DNA from: Cutaneotrichosporon cavernicola
Lineage: Eukaryota; Basidiomycota; Tremellomycetes; Trichosporonales; Trichosporonaceae
Reading direction: 5' to 3'
DNA length: 64,000 nucleotides
NCBI RefSeq assembly: GCF_030864355.1
Contig: NC_083393.1
Location: 558,001 to 622,000, forward strand
Part shown: piece after piece, positions 54,159 to 64,000 of the stretch
Layout: the number at the start of each line of letters is the position of its first letter
How positions within the stretch are numbered: position 1 is the first letter of the stretch
Program-made: the position numbers and the translations under genes
Notes under the pieces: model-generated
The model's input: only the letters and a program-made list of their open reading frames with translations
What the model was told of the DNA's origin: nothing
Database searches by the model: none

Positions 54159-54367
54159 ATGGCATGTAGATGCATAGTGGCTGTTGTTTCGTACTGGATT
54201 GCGTAGGGTGCAAACAAGTAGAGATTGGTGCCGGAAGCCCACTTCATACAGTATAGCCGGTGGAGGTGGTCAATCGCAACTATCGTCCCCTACATATACC
54301 CGGGGACGCCACTCTTCCCCCTTCCATCGCGCTCGATTTCTCTTTTTCCCATCCTCCAAAGTCCACC

Positions 54368-56526
54368 ATGGCGCCGTTCTGTGAGCTATCCAAAGTGTAT
54401 CAGCTGACAGCAGTACAATGGTTCGGCCCAGCGATTGTGGCCGCGCACCTTCAATTGATCCGGCACATGATCCGGACGCACTTCAACTCCCTCCCTCTCG
54501 CAGCCCACAAGTTAGAGGTCTACGCCGCTCTCGCGGCAGTTAGCGTACTCTCAAGTGCGGTTTTCACGTACATTCCGGGATCGAAGCGACCCAAAGCCAC
54601 AACTCTCCTCTTCTTGGCTGCTTACGCGACCGCCCTTCCTGCCCTCGCTCGGAGTGGGCGCTGGCTCGCCGAGTTTGCTGGTGAACTGGGACCCGAGTGG
54701 GGCGCGGTTTTTGTGCAGGTCGTCCTCTGCGCGCCTGTTGTTGCGCTGATCTTCCCCGTGAGTTTTCGTCTCCCCAGATGCCCTCCTACCCAACTCCTGA
54801 GGCCAACTTTGTATCTCGCATGTCCTTGGCTAGACTGACACCAGCTCTGCGCACCCCCCGTTACACGCCAGGGTGCTGTGCGACCGTTCATTGCGTTTTG
54901 TGCGTACGCTATGCCCGTCAGCATCCTCGCTTGGGTCAGCGACACCATGGAGAGCAACGATACCATCTACCGCGGGTTGGCTGACGAGCCCGAACTCGGT
55001 GTGAGTTTCACACGACTGATGATTCAGTTTACCTGAATGTTGCGACTCATTCAGTTAATTGAATGTTGCAGCTGACTCAGGCAACCTGAATGTAGTAGTA
55101 GATTCAACTGGGTTAACGTTGTGGCCGACGCTGACACCAGATGCTGGGCATGTGCATGATGCTCAACTCGATCTCGGTCGTGTATCTCTGGGTTCCCGAG
55201 GAGGTTGTTGCTCCCGCTGCTCCGGCTGAGCCGGCAGCGCCGGCGCCGGTCAAGGGCAGCGACACCGTAGACGCCGCCCTCAAGAAGGGCAAGAAGGGCA
55301 AGAAGACGGAGAAGGCAGAGAAGAAGGATGAGCAGCCGCCGACCGACAGGCCCGTCGCTCAAGCATATCCAGGACTCCTTCGCCGGCGTCCCGCCAAACT
55401 CACCCTCGCCCTGCGCGCCCTTCCCCTCCTGACTGCGTTTGCCGGGTTCACGCTGTACAAGCAGGCTCCGTTTGCCGAGGATGGCGTGCGCATCCACAAG
55501 TCGGTGGCTAGCGTCACGGGACGTATTATTGTCGGCGACAACGTTGCCGACGGATACCGTTTCCTGCGTAACGACAAGACTCTCATCGGCGGTATGTGGA
55601 TGCACGACAACGGTGACCCGACTGGCCTCAGCGCCGAGCTCGGCGACAGCGTCTTCACTGCTATGACGTTGCAGGAGGTGTGTCTCCTCGCTCGTGCCCC
55701 GGTCAAGAACGACAAGGTACTCGTTCTCGGACTCGGGGCTGGCATCGGCGCGAGCTACTACCACGGACGTGGGCTGGACGTCACGGCGGTGGAGGTTGAT
55801 CCGGCCGTCGTTGCGGCCGCCAAGGACTACTTCGACCTCCCCGACGTCAAGGTCGAGGTCGAGGACGCCGCGATGTATGTCCACAACGCTGACGAGAGCA
55901 CCAAGTACGCGTACCTCATCCACGACGTCTTCAGCGCAAACGGCATGCCCACCTACCTCTTCACGAAGGAGTTCTGGGCCGAGGCCAAGTCTCTCCTTAC
56001 CTCGGACGGCTTGGTTGTGGTCAACGTCGCCGGGCCCGTCAATGGTCCCCTGACCCGGCGGATTGTCGCTACTTTGGTCAGCGAGATTCCCAACTGCCGC
56101 GCATTCACCGACATTTTTAGGCCCGGCGTCTATGTCAGCAAAGTCAAGAATTTTGTAAGTTGCAAAGTTCCAAGTGGGAGGTTTCTGATGGCAGGTCTTT
56201 ATTTGCTCGACCGCTGGGATGCCAGAGTTCCGCCAGGCAACCAAGGCCGACACGCTGGGCTCGCCCCTCCGCGAACAGGTTTATGGCCAGAACCGGTTCG
56301 AGAAGAACGAAGTGGCAATTTCCGAGTTCCTCAAGACTCAGAATGAGGCCGAGTTGGAGGAAGATGTGATTCTCCGCCGCGGGGAGAAGAGGGACGGTAA
56401 ATGGGACCTCGAACTTGCTCATGACGTGTGGTACAATTTGCGTAGCCGTGAGTTGCAACAAGACCGCGGGGATACGTGGATGAGCTGACGGCAGTCATGA
56501 GCCCCCAGCTGTGGGTCGCGTACTAG
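54368..56526 (+). CDS. Membrane-bound spermidine-synthase-like protein
   Basis: Six exons (54368-54380, 54414-54757, 54845-55000, 55141-56154, 56195-56447, 56495-56526) give 603 aa. The N-terminal ~190 residues contain several membrane helices (VYAALAAVSVLSSAVFTYIP, VFVQVVLCAPVVALIFP, MLGMCMMLNSISVVYLWV), then a Lys-rich linker (KKGKKGKKTEKAEKK) and one more helix. The C-terminal half is an aminopropyltransferase/methyltransferase fold: KVLVLGLGAGIGASYYHGRG, VTAVEVDPAVVAAAKDYF, YLIHDVFSANGMPTYLFTKE and LLTSDGLVVVNVAGPV. Similar membrane-tethered spermidine-synthase-like proteins occur in fungi; their reaction is not established, and true polyamine synthesis cannot be assumed. Intron 1 (33 nt) is a stop-free multiple of three. 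Confidence 0.8.
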
Positions 56527-56626
56527 GCCAAGTTGAGGGTGAGCTGGTTCAGCTCGTATTGACCAGTTGGATCCAGATCAAGCTCTTTCCTATCCATATC
56601 CATAGGCATGCAAAAATACATCTGGT

Positions 56627-57817
56627 CTAGTCCGACTCGCTCCCTTCCTCTGCAGCGCCCATGCCAATTCCCCCCGCAGCATTGATTTCAGCAATAGCAG
56701 TAGCCACTGCGCCCTTACCACGCCCGCGCTTCCTCTTCTTCTTCCGCCTCCCTTCGTCCTCTTCTCCAACTTCCTCTTCCTCTTCAACCTTGCGTTTCTT
56801 TCCCTCCTCCTCCACCACCTTCTTCTTCTTAACACTAAGCGGATTCGGACCCTGGACCTTCCTCCGCCTCCCCTCCTGCGGCTCCGATGCTCCAACGACA
56901 TTCGCCCCGTCCTTGATTCCCTCCAGGAGCTTTGTGCCTTCCGTACGACGGCCTTCTTCAGCGGCGTTCTTGGCTCGGATCGTCGCTGTCGAGGGAGGCG
57001 AGAGGACCAGCACGCCACGCGCGTTGTAGTGCATCACTGGGAGGCCAGGGGCTCTTGAGAGGTTCGTGATAAGGGGCTGGGATTGCACGGCAAGGACGTA
57101 GCGGTGCTTGTTGGTTTCGCCTGAGGTCAGCAAACTTGAGGAGCGGTCCATCCACCTTCCCCAGCCCAACCCTAGCCTATCCACCTTCCCCCATCCCCCC
57201 TCTGCCTCCGCGCCCACTCTCTCCCTCCACACCCACCCTCCCCCTCCACACCCACCCACATGGCTCCCCCTACAGGCTCGCTCCAACTCACCAACCATGT
57301 CCTTGAGACAGTCTCCCGGCGCAACCGCCTCGCGGTGGTTACACTTCCTACGCTCGGCGCGCTTGGCCATGTCGACAACGTGCTGGAACTCCTTTCCCTT
57401 GCGATACAGCGCCTCGATGCAACACTGCGTGATCACTGGTGTCAGCTAACGTCCGGGAAAAAGAGCTGCCTCATGATGAACGGCCGAGTGTCTCTCCATC
57501 TCAACCTTCCCTGCGAGGTCCTTCAAGCCCCATCATCCGGCTCCGTCTCTCGGCTCTCGGCCCTATCGTCTCCACCACTCAGCCATGCTCCATCGTTCAT
57601 CCCTTCGGGATTCGCAGCTTGGCGACTTTGACTCACTCGGCTTAACTTCCCCCTGCACAGTCGTCCCGAGCATCTTCCACCAATCGACGTCCTTCTGCTT
57701 GGCCGCTTCCACGAGAAAGTCATCTCCCAAAAGGATCTGGTATGGCGTGCGGAACCCAAAGGTCCCCACATAGAGTGCCATGACTCGCTTGTAAGCCTTT
57801 GCGCGTTTCTGCCGCAT
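56627..57817 (-). CDS. UTP23: rRNA-processing protein UTP23
   Basis: Three exons (57817-57637, 57435-57292, 57120-56627) give 272 aa. The start MRQKRAKAYKRVMALYVGTF and GFRTPYQILLGDDFLVEAAK are diagnostic of UTP23. PMITQCCIEALYRKGKEF, RAERRKCNHREAVAPGDCLK (zinc-binding CCHC-type residues) and NKHRYVLAVQSQPL complete the PIN-like domain. The tail is a basic/acidic low-complexity stretch (VKKKKVVEEEGKKRKVEEEE) ending GSESD. UTP23 is needed for early 18S pre-rRNA cleavage and snR30 release in the SSU processome. Both introns are 171-201 nt, long for the window. The 3' end converges on the spermidine-synthase-like gene, 100 bp away. Confidence 0.93.
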
Positions 57818-58778
57818 TATTCTGCGGATATGTGAATGTTGTTGTAGCGATCCAAATGGGTTGAGGTGGGAGGTAGTGGCCAACTTTTGCGGCACGTGAT
57901 GAGATCTGCCGGGGATTTTCCGGGACATTTAATTTGAAGAAGAACCGATCGGTTTAAGGAATGAACCCAACCGCCGGAGTCGCCGGAGTCGCCGGGCCGC
58001 TGCGCCGTAGGGTGGCTGGGTTGGTGTTGGCCAGCGGTGTAATTCGAACGCCCCCTCCTTACATCGCTCGGCGCTCCACATGCTATAAGCCCATGTTACG
58101 ATCCCCTACCGATTTTGACGCCAAGCCGCGCCCCAGCCCCACCCCCGCCGCCAAGCCACAGAGGGTGCCGAGGTCGCTCGGTTCCACCATATTCCCCGCG
58201 GCTGATCTCGATTCTTTTGTTTCATCAGTACAAGTACAGCAAGCCCGCGGACATAGCAGATCTCAGGAATTATTAGACGAGTGCCCCGATGGTCAGCGCG
58301 ATGCGAAGAGGTACCCGGCGTCATTGAAATGTCTGAATTGGTTCGTCTGCGTTGCGTGAGAGCCGTGTGCTCAGTGGGCAGCCTCAGCAGCAGTGGCTAT
58401 GTGTGCTTTTTTGTTCTAATGCATGGGAGTTTGAGGGCACAAGGTACCGGGGACACGTTACGGTTGTTGAGCACGTTGGGTTTTGACTGGGTTTGACTTG
58501 GTCGATTGGGTCAGAGGTCGCTTTAAGGCACTCCTTGAGAGGCATTCAACCCCAACCGCCTCCTTACGATTCCTTCAACTCCCCCCTTAGAACCCCTTTG
58601 GACCTCCCACAACCAACTGCTCGGTTTGCTTCCACCCTAACCAGCCCTACCCAGCCTCACATAGCTCAACCTCGTGACCCTCACCCATCTCGATTCTCAA
58701 AACCATCCACAACACCATCCCATCCTCCAAGCACATTTCCCAACTCTTTCCCTCTCCCGCCCTGTCTCGCCACGGCAC
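57818..58778. other. Divergent intergenic region, UTP23 / membrane protein B
   Basis: 961 bp. A 132-residue frame at 57961-58359 (start MNPTAGVAGVAGPLRRRV) has a presequence-like N-terminus but no recognised domain; it might be the first exon of a small mitochondrial protein with an unrecognised splice, or noise. The last 200 bp are CT/AC-rich leader sequence. Confidence 0.4.
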
Positions 58779-61096
58779 ATGCCGATGATGGCCCCGGCGC
58801 TCATAATAGCAGCCGCGGCCCTCGCGGCTATAGCCAGCGCGCAGCAGCCAGGCTCGTCATGGCAGTACCCCGTCTTCTTCAACTACACCATTGAGGACAC
58901 GTCGGCGCTGTGGTCCTACTCTCCTGGGCCTACAGCTGACGACCCCTCGCGCTTTACGTGGAACGACACGTTCTCCGGCTCAAACTGGACAACCTATGTA
59001 CCAGGGCAAGCAGGAATCGGCGAGTCGGGCAAGTTTGCCAACGCCACTGGACCCGGCGGCTCGCCGAGCCTCTACCTCAACTTTCCACTCACAAGCTTTG
59101 ACCTGCTTGGTGACGTGCTGGGGCTCAACTACTCGGCTCCCGTTGCGCCGCTGCAGATGATCATCGATTCCCGCACACCCATGAACTGCACGCCAACGCC
59201 TGGCGTCATCTGTTCCGCCACAAATCTCATCTGGGCCTTCCACAAGATCCAGGTTTCCCTTACGTCTGGCAACTGGACAGTGAGAGGGATACGCGTCACA
59301 ACTGGCGCGGCGATCAAGCAGTGCGTAGTCGGGAGGACGCGCTGACTCTAGCCAACAACTCGAAGACACAAAGATCGACGTCGAACCGTTCGTGTTCGAC
59401 AACCACACGCTTAATCCCTTCTTCAACTTTACCGGCGACTGGAAGGTGTGGGACACGCTCGGTGGTGTCGGTGAGTCACCTGCGGCAGAACGCGCTGACG
59501 CACAGGCGGCCAGGAGCCCGTCAACTTTACATCGTTAGTGGGCCAAGACGGCGCTAGAGTCAACATGACGGTGCCGCCTCGGACAGCGTGGATCGTCATC
59601 AACGGTACAGTGCGCCCGGATAGCGACGAGTTCCAACTCGACTGGGATCCGTTGCCACCGCTCGCCGACTCGCAGATGCTCTTCTCGGCGTACAACGCGT
59701 GGGAAGCGCCGGCATTGCTATATGCTGCGCCACTGGACCCGCAGACAAACTACACTGTCGGTATCACGACGTACGAGGACTGGGACACCAACCCGATAAA
59801 CGGCACGTCGTTAGGTCTAACCACCGTTACCTTCTACAACGAACGAGAGTGAGTCGATGCTGGATGACACGTGGGGCGCCCCTGACGCGCAGCAAACCGA
59901 TCTTGCCGGGCCAACCTGAGCCGGTTCCAACCAACAATAATGCCATTATCGCTGGCGTGGTGGGTGGCGTGGGTGGGACTGCGATCATTGCTGGGCTCCT
60001 CTGGTGGTTCTGCTGGAGGAAACGCAAGAGAGGGAAGGGGAAGAACACTCAACTGTTACCCAAGGAGGGGTCATCCTCGAACCTCGATGTCGATGAGGAC
60101 CCTTACATTGAGCTCAACGACATGAGCGCGGCTCGTCCAACGCCGTACATCAACACGTCGCCTGCACCCACTCCTGTTGCGAACGGGAACGAGACAATGT
60201 TGAATGGCAGCGCGCTGCGCAAGGCTGCAATGTTGGCAGCTGCCTCCGGATCGGGACACACTCAGCTTCTGGGCAACGACTCGGGACCACCACTGTCACC
60301 CATCGACGTCACGCCACAACACTCGTTGCTCCCCTCACCGACTGGCTCCCGAACGACGCATACTCTACCGAGCCCGGGCGGAATCTCGCCGATCTCACCG
60401 ACCTCGGTGGCGCCAAGCCCTGTTGGGACAATGTTCCCCGGAACCATTGGACCGCACTTGACAGGCATGACGGGAATGTCAGGCATAAACACGAACATCA
60501 ACGGGCCTGTACACCCCATCGCTGCCGAGCTCAAGCATGGGAGTAGTTTGCGGCGACCGCCACAGCGACAGGTCGCGCAGGAGGAGGACGGCGGCGCAGT
60601 AGACGAGTACGAACTCGTACCACCAGTGTACAACCCTGCGTGGGCACAACAGAGGCGCCAGGGATCGAGCCAAAGCGGGTTCGGCGGTCCAAATCTCGGC
60701 GAGGACCCGGAAGGTGTACCGCTTACTCCCACCCAACGCGCACCGCCGCCAACATTGTCGGTCATCACCTCATCGCCATACATGCCACTATCGGCTTCTG
60801 GATCTCCTAGGTCTTCGCCGACGTCCGCGACGACCACGCCACGCACTGCACTTGGCTCGCACATCCCCTCCCCTTTGTCAGCCGTATCGAATACGTCGCC
60901 CGTACCCCCCCCGCTCTCGGCCACGTCGACGCACCCGCCCTCGCCCCTGGCGATGACGAACCGCCTAGCGCCCAGCGACTACTCGCACGAGTCATACGAC
61001 CGGCAGTCGAGCGAATATGTTCACTACGACTCGCCACCGGCGGACGAGTACACAGGGACTGGTTCGGGAACTGGAACAGGGACTGGTGAGCAATGA
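58779..61096 (+). CDS. Single-pass membrane protein with secreted ectodomain and PPxY tail (copy B)
   Basis: Four exons (58779-59320, 59352-59470, 59506-59848, 59893-61096) give 735 aa with intron phases 2, 1, 2, identical to copy A at 8304-10124. A signal peptide (MAPALIIAAAALAAIASAQQ) precedes an ectodomain with many N-x-S/T sites and strands such as VPPRTAWIVINGTVRPDSDE, which align by pattern with copy A. The transmembrane helix is AIIAGVVGGVGGTAIIAGLL with WRKRKRGK after it. The cytoplasmic tail is Ser/Pro/Thr-rich and contains QEEDGG, then LVPPVYNPAWAQQR, about 145 residues before the end; PPVY fits PPxY. The extra distal tail (ending GTGSGTGTGTGEQ) is absent from copy A. Met 58779, 58785 or 58788 could start translation. 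Function unknown. Confidence 0.8.
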
Positions 61097-61561
61097 TTTA
61101 GCAGGCATTGGTTTGTGGGACGCGGTTGTACTTTGTATCGTGTAGCTTGGCGCCGGCGCTAGGTTTGGATTAGGTATTAGTTAGAGCAGGGTAGGGCATT
61201 GATCGTCATGTCCAAGGACGGGAAAGGGGCAAAGTAATGGCCCGGTAATGTTGGAAAACGTAATGGCCGTAATGGATTAGCGCATTGGGACCAAATAACG
61301 TAATCGGGTGCGACGCGTCTGACCCTAATTGCCCTGGACGCTAAAGCTAGAGCTAGCCTGGAGCTTAGGTTGGAGGTCTGGACCACCCAACCTCGCATTT
61401 CATGCACATGCCTTCTTTGCCTTGTTGTTCCATCCCTCTGTCCCTCTGTTCCGTCAACTAACTCACCCTCGTTAACAACAATCAACTTGCCACTCTCCAC
61501 TCTCCTTTTACTCCTTTCTCTTCTTGTTCACTAATCTATCATCATCTTCACCCTTGCCATC
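61097..61561. other. Intergenic region
   Basis: 465 bp. The last 100 bp are CT-rich (CTCCTTTTACTCCTTTCTCT), consistent with a 5' leader. There are TAATGGCC and TAATCGGG-type repeats near 61230-61310. No gene is seen. Confidence 0.45.
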
Positions 61562-63410
61562 ATGTACGTCCCTCCCACGCCACCGCTGACACCAGGCCAC
61601 TCCCAATCGAGCGTTCACAGGGTAACGTGAGTCTCTGTGCTGAGCCGCCTGTCAACAAGTCTCAAGTCTGGCGAGTGGGTCGACGCGTCGCTGGTGGAGC
61701 CATCGTCTGACGGCGCCCACTATTCATCATACGATGGTAGTCCCACACCGCCCTACACACCTCGAGCGAGATCCACCTTCCCCTTCACCCGTTCTCAGCC
61801 GCGTCGGCGCATTCCCACTCGCTCCACCTGCTAAATCTACCCCTTCCCCCCCGTCCAACCAGCCCGTGGCCCCACCCCTTCCCCTCTAACCCACCCATCT
61901 CCTCCTACGCACCCGCCCCTCCTCCTCCTCCTCCTCCTCCTCCTCCTCCTCCTCCTCCTCCTCCTCCTCCTCTTCCTCCTCCACCACCACCACCCCCTCC
62001 TCCTCTCCTCCTTCACCCTCCTACCCACCCGTGCCTCCCGCCCCCTCCCCCATCTCCCTCTCCCGCTCACGCCAGGTCGCCTCGCTCGTATCCCGTTTCC
62101 AGATCGCGGTGACACGCGATGCCACCCCCCGTCGCCCGAGCTCAAGCTCAGGCCGCCGAGCAAGCGGTTGGGCCGAGAATGTCGCCGACGACAACCACAC
62201 TCCTTCCACTTCCCAGCCCACGCCCGATATCGACAACGCCCCTGAACCCCAGCCAGTGATCATCGAACCCGTGCCCGAGCCAGAACCGCCCAAGTCTGTC
62301 CATGTAGAGCCTGTGCCCGCGGAATCTCCCCTCAAGAGCAAGGAGAAGGACACGGCCAAAGTCGCAACAAAGGGCCGTCCCAAGGTCCTCAAGCCGTCAA
62401 AGGAGAATGAGCTGAAGAATCACACAGCACAAAGGACGAACGCCAAGGACACCAAGGACCTCAAAGAACGCCACGGCGAGCTCAAGGATCGCCGCGGCAA
62501 GCCCCTCCCTCGGCCGAGCATGACACCTGGATCCGTCTCCCCTGCCCCGCCGCGCGCACTCAAGCCCAAGCTGTCCATGCCCAAGTTAAAGCCGTCACAT
62601 TCCGGCCCGTCTGACGGCCGGCCACCCCACAAAGTGCCTCGCCGCCCAGCGAGCGCCCAACCGTTTCCGCAGCAGGGCACCGGCGCGTCCATGGTCTCCC
62701 AGCGGACTGGTGGCAGCTCCGCCTCTCGCGGCAGTGTAGGGAGCGACAGCAGTCCCTCGAAGCCGACCGCAAGCAGCTTAGCCAAGTTGCGTCCGCGCTC
62801 GAGTCTCGGCGCCACGCCTACACCTTCCCACAAGTCACCCACGCCGACGGAGCGCCGTCCCCGTCACTCGACCCCGATAATGAGGTCGCCGCCCTCGGCG
62901 CAGAGTGCGTCCACCTCCCGACTGATGCAGGGCACCGCTGCGAGCCGCGCGCGTGCGGCGGCTGTGCAGTCGTCGCACACGCCGACGAAGCGGGAGCCTA
63001 GCACTGGGCCGAAGTCGCTCAAGAGCAGCACGAGCAGTGCCAGTAGCGCGCGGTCGCCGCCCTCCAAGTCTACTCCCGCCCGCTCGCCCCCGGCAGCTGA
63101 TACCCGCAAAGTGCCCGCTCCAGTTGGCCGGTCGCCTATCGGCCGCCTTGGGCTCGCGGCGGCGCGTGAGGCCCCGCGTCCGGACGAGGTGGCGGCGAAC
63201 AAGGAGGTGGCTGCTGCTGCTGCTGAGGCTGAGGCTGAGGTCGAGGGCGATGTCGAGAAGAAGGAGGAGAAGGCAGACGATGGCGAGGGCGCTAAGAGGG
63301 AAGACGGCGGCGAGAAGAATGACGACGGTACGGAGAAGGACGACGGCGCGGATAAGGACGACGGCGCGGAGAAGGACGACACTGAGGGCGACGACAAGCC
63401 TACCGAGTAA
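61562..63410 (+). CDS. Hypothetical low-complexity protein, basic then acidic (gene structure unresolved)
   Basis: An ATG at 61562 begins MYVPPTPPLTPGHSQSSVHR and splices through a GTGAGT intron (61628-61660) to LKSGEWVDASLVEPSSDGAH before a stop at 61834. A second frame, open to the stop at 63410, contains most of the protein (from about 62031, SLSRSRQVASLVSRFQIAV). The two need an unrecognised splice across the CT-rich stretch. The main part is Lys/Ser/Pro-rich (SSLAKLRPRSSLGATPTPSH), very basic, then ends in an acidic repeat (KNDDGTEKDDGADKDDGAEK). Such a profile suggests a nucleic-acid- or microtubule-associated disordered protein; I recognise no domain. Confidence 0.45.
61917..61976. repeat. 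CCT/CTC trinucleotide microsatellite
   Basis: An almost uninterrupted (CTC)n tract of about 18-20 units runs from 61917 to 61976, flanked by further CT-rich DNA and a CCACCACCACCACC run. It would encode poly-Ser, poly-Pro or poly-Leu depending on frame and hides the exon boundary of the gene at 61562-63410. Confidence 0.9.
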
Positions 63411-64000
63411 CATATTGGCTCCAATTCCCGTACCATCCCACCCCTAGATTCCCATTGATACCTCGACATTTTCCCGGATCCACATCGCGCCTAATATACC
63501 CTGCACCTATGCGCGACACGACCCAGCTCTCGACGACGATTCTGCCACTGAGTGGCTATGATGTATCTAGCTTGTACACAGCGTTGCCCCATTTGACGTG
63601 TGCGTGACGGTTGTGGAAGCCTGAGGGGTTGCATGAATCGTACTCGCACTGGTGCGATCAGTTCAGATTGCCAGTCTATGGACAGTACGCCGAATGTCGG
63701 CTCCAACGTTGTTCACGTAGAGATATGAACAGCGCAGTAGTACAGAGAGGAGGGCAAGAGTAACCTCCTAGGTGGGGTCATTGTCTTCGCTACCCAGTAA
63801 CGAGTGGATAGCCGTATTCAAGGATGGATCTGGACAATGCTGTGAGGTATATCTGATCTGGTCTTGCAGCATTATTTACCTAACAACTTGAAAGATGCTG
63901 TGAGAGGGGGGAGATTGCGCATGGACCTCTTGGGTGGCGAGAACTCATTTCGTAGTGCATTAACGAGGCACTCGTGCTGTTCAGAATCACCGATGAACAG
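63411..64000. other. Right-edge intergenic sequence
   Basis: 590 bp after the stop at 63410 to the window end hold no recognised gene or RNA. Confidence 0.45.

Noticed and set aside
57961..58359. 132-residue frame between UTP23 and copy B as a confident gene
   Set aside because: The N-terminus is presequence-like, but there is no recognisable domain and no supported downstream exon, so it is only mentioned within the intergenic entry.
1..64000. Transposons, CRISPR arrays, prophage or a secondary-metabolite cluster
   Set aside because: No transposase, reverse transcriptase, spaced palindromic repeats, phage genes or polyketide/peptide synthase signatures were seen. The dioxygenase and O-methyltransferase lie 14 kb apart among housekeeping genes.

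Overview
The window is nuclear DNA from a GC-rich basidiomycete yeast. Protein resemblances (Rac, CorA, ARP5, MSH1, PMI, UTP23) and gene architecture suggest a tremellomycete, most likely a Trichosporonales-type yeast; this is an inference from style, not a database match. Genes are split by very many tiny introns (mostly 29-42 nt), usually with GTGAGT/GTGCGT-type donors and an acceptor fused to the branch motif (CTGAC-n-CAG). Exon joins below were worked out by hand from reading frame, GT/AG and phase; they are predictions without transcript data.

Layout. 0-8 kb: the tail of an RNase P/MRP subunit (Rpp20/POP7) and three small low-complexity hypothetical genes, separated by long gene-poor stretches holding a hairpin, tandem duplications and an 8 x 24-bp minisatellite. 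8-11 kb: a secreted-ectodomain, single-pass membrane protein (copy A). 11.6-20 kb: CorA-type Mg transporter, O-methyltransferase, membrane-anchored GH18 chitinase, FAM210/DUF1279 mitochondrial protein and a Rac GTPase. 20.5-31 kb: a pepsin-like membrane protein with altered catalytic triads, a 1676-residue basidiomycete protein of unknown function, and a 2-oxoglutarate/Fe(II) oxygenase. 31-38 kb: an apparent fusion of cystathionine beta-lyase with mevalonate kinase, and a PHD-finger protein. 39.6-49 kb: ARP5 and MSH1 (divergent), a membrane-anchored histidine acid phosphatase with an altered RHG motif, and phosphomannose isomerase. 49.9-57.8 kb: a Zn2Cys6 regulator, eIF3h, a membrane-bound spermidine-synthase-like protein and UTP23. 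58.8-63.4 kb: copy B of the membrane protein and a low-complexity basic/acidic protein.

How the genes relate. There is no obvious secondary-metabolite cluster, prophage, transposon or CRISPR array; most genes are single-copy housekeeping functions. Surface and cell-wall biology recurs: chitinase, PMI (mannose supply), Rac, anchored phosphatase, protease-like protein and the two paralogous membrane proteins. Copies A and B lie 50 kb apart in opposite orientation, share intron phases 2-1-2 and share a cytoplasmic tail motif (QE-D/E-DGG followed by PPxYNPxW). The strongest novelty candidates are the lyase-kinase fusion at 30921-33757 and this PPxY-tailed membrane family.
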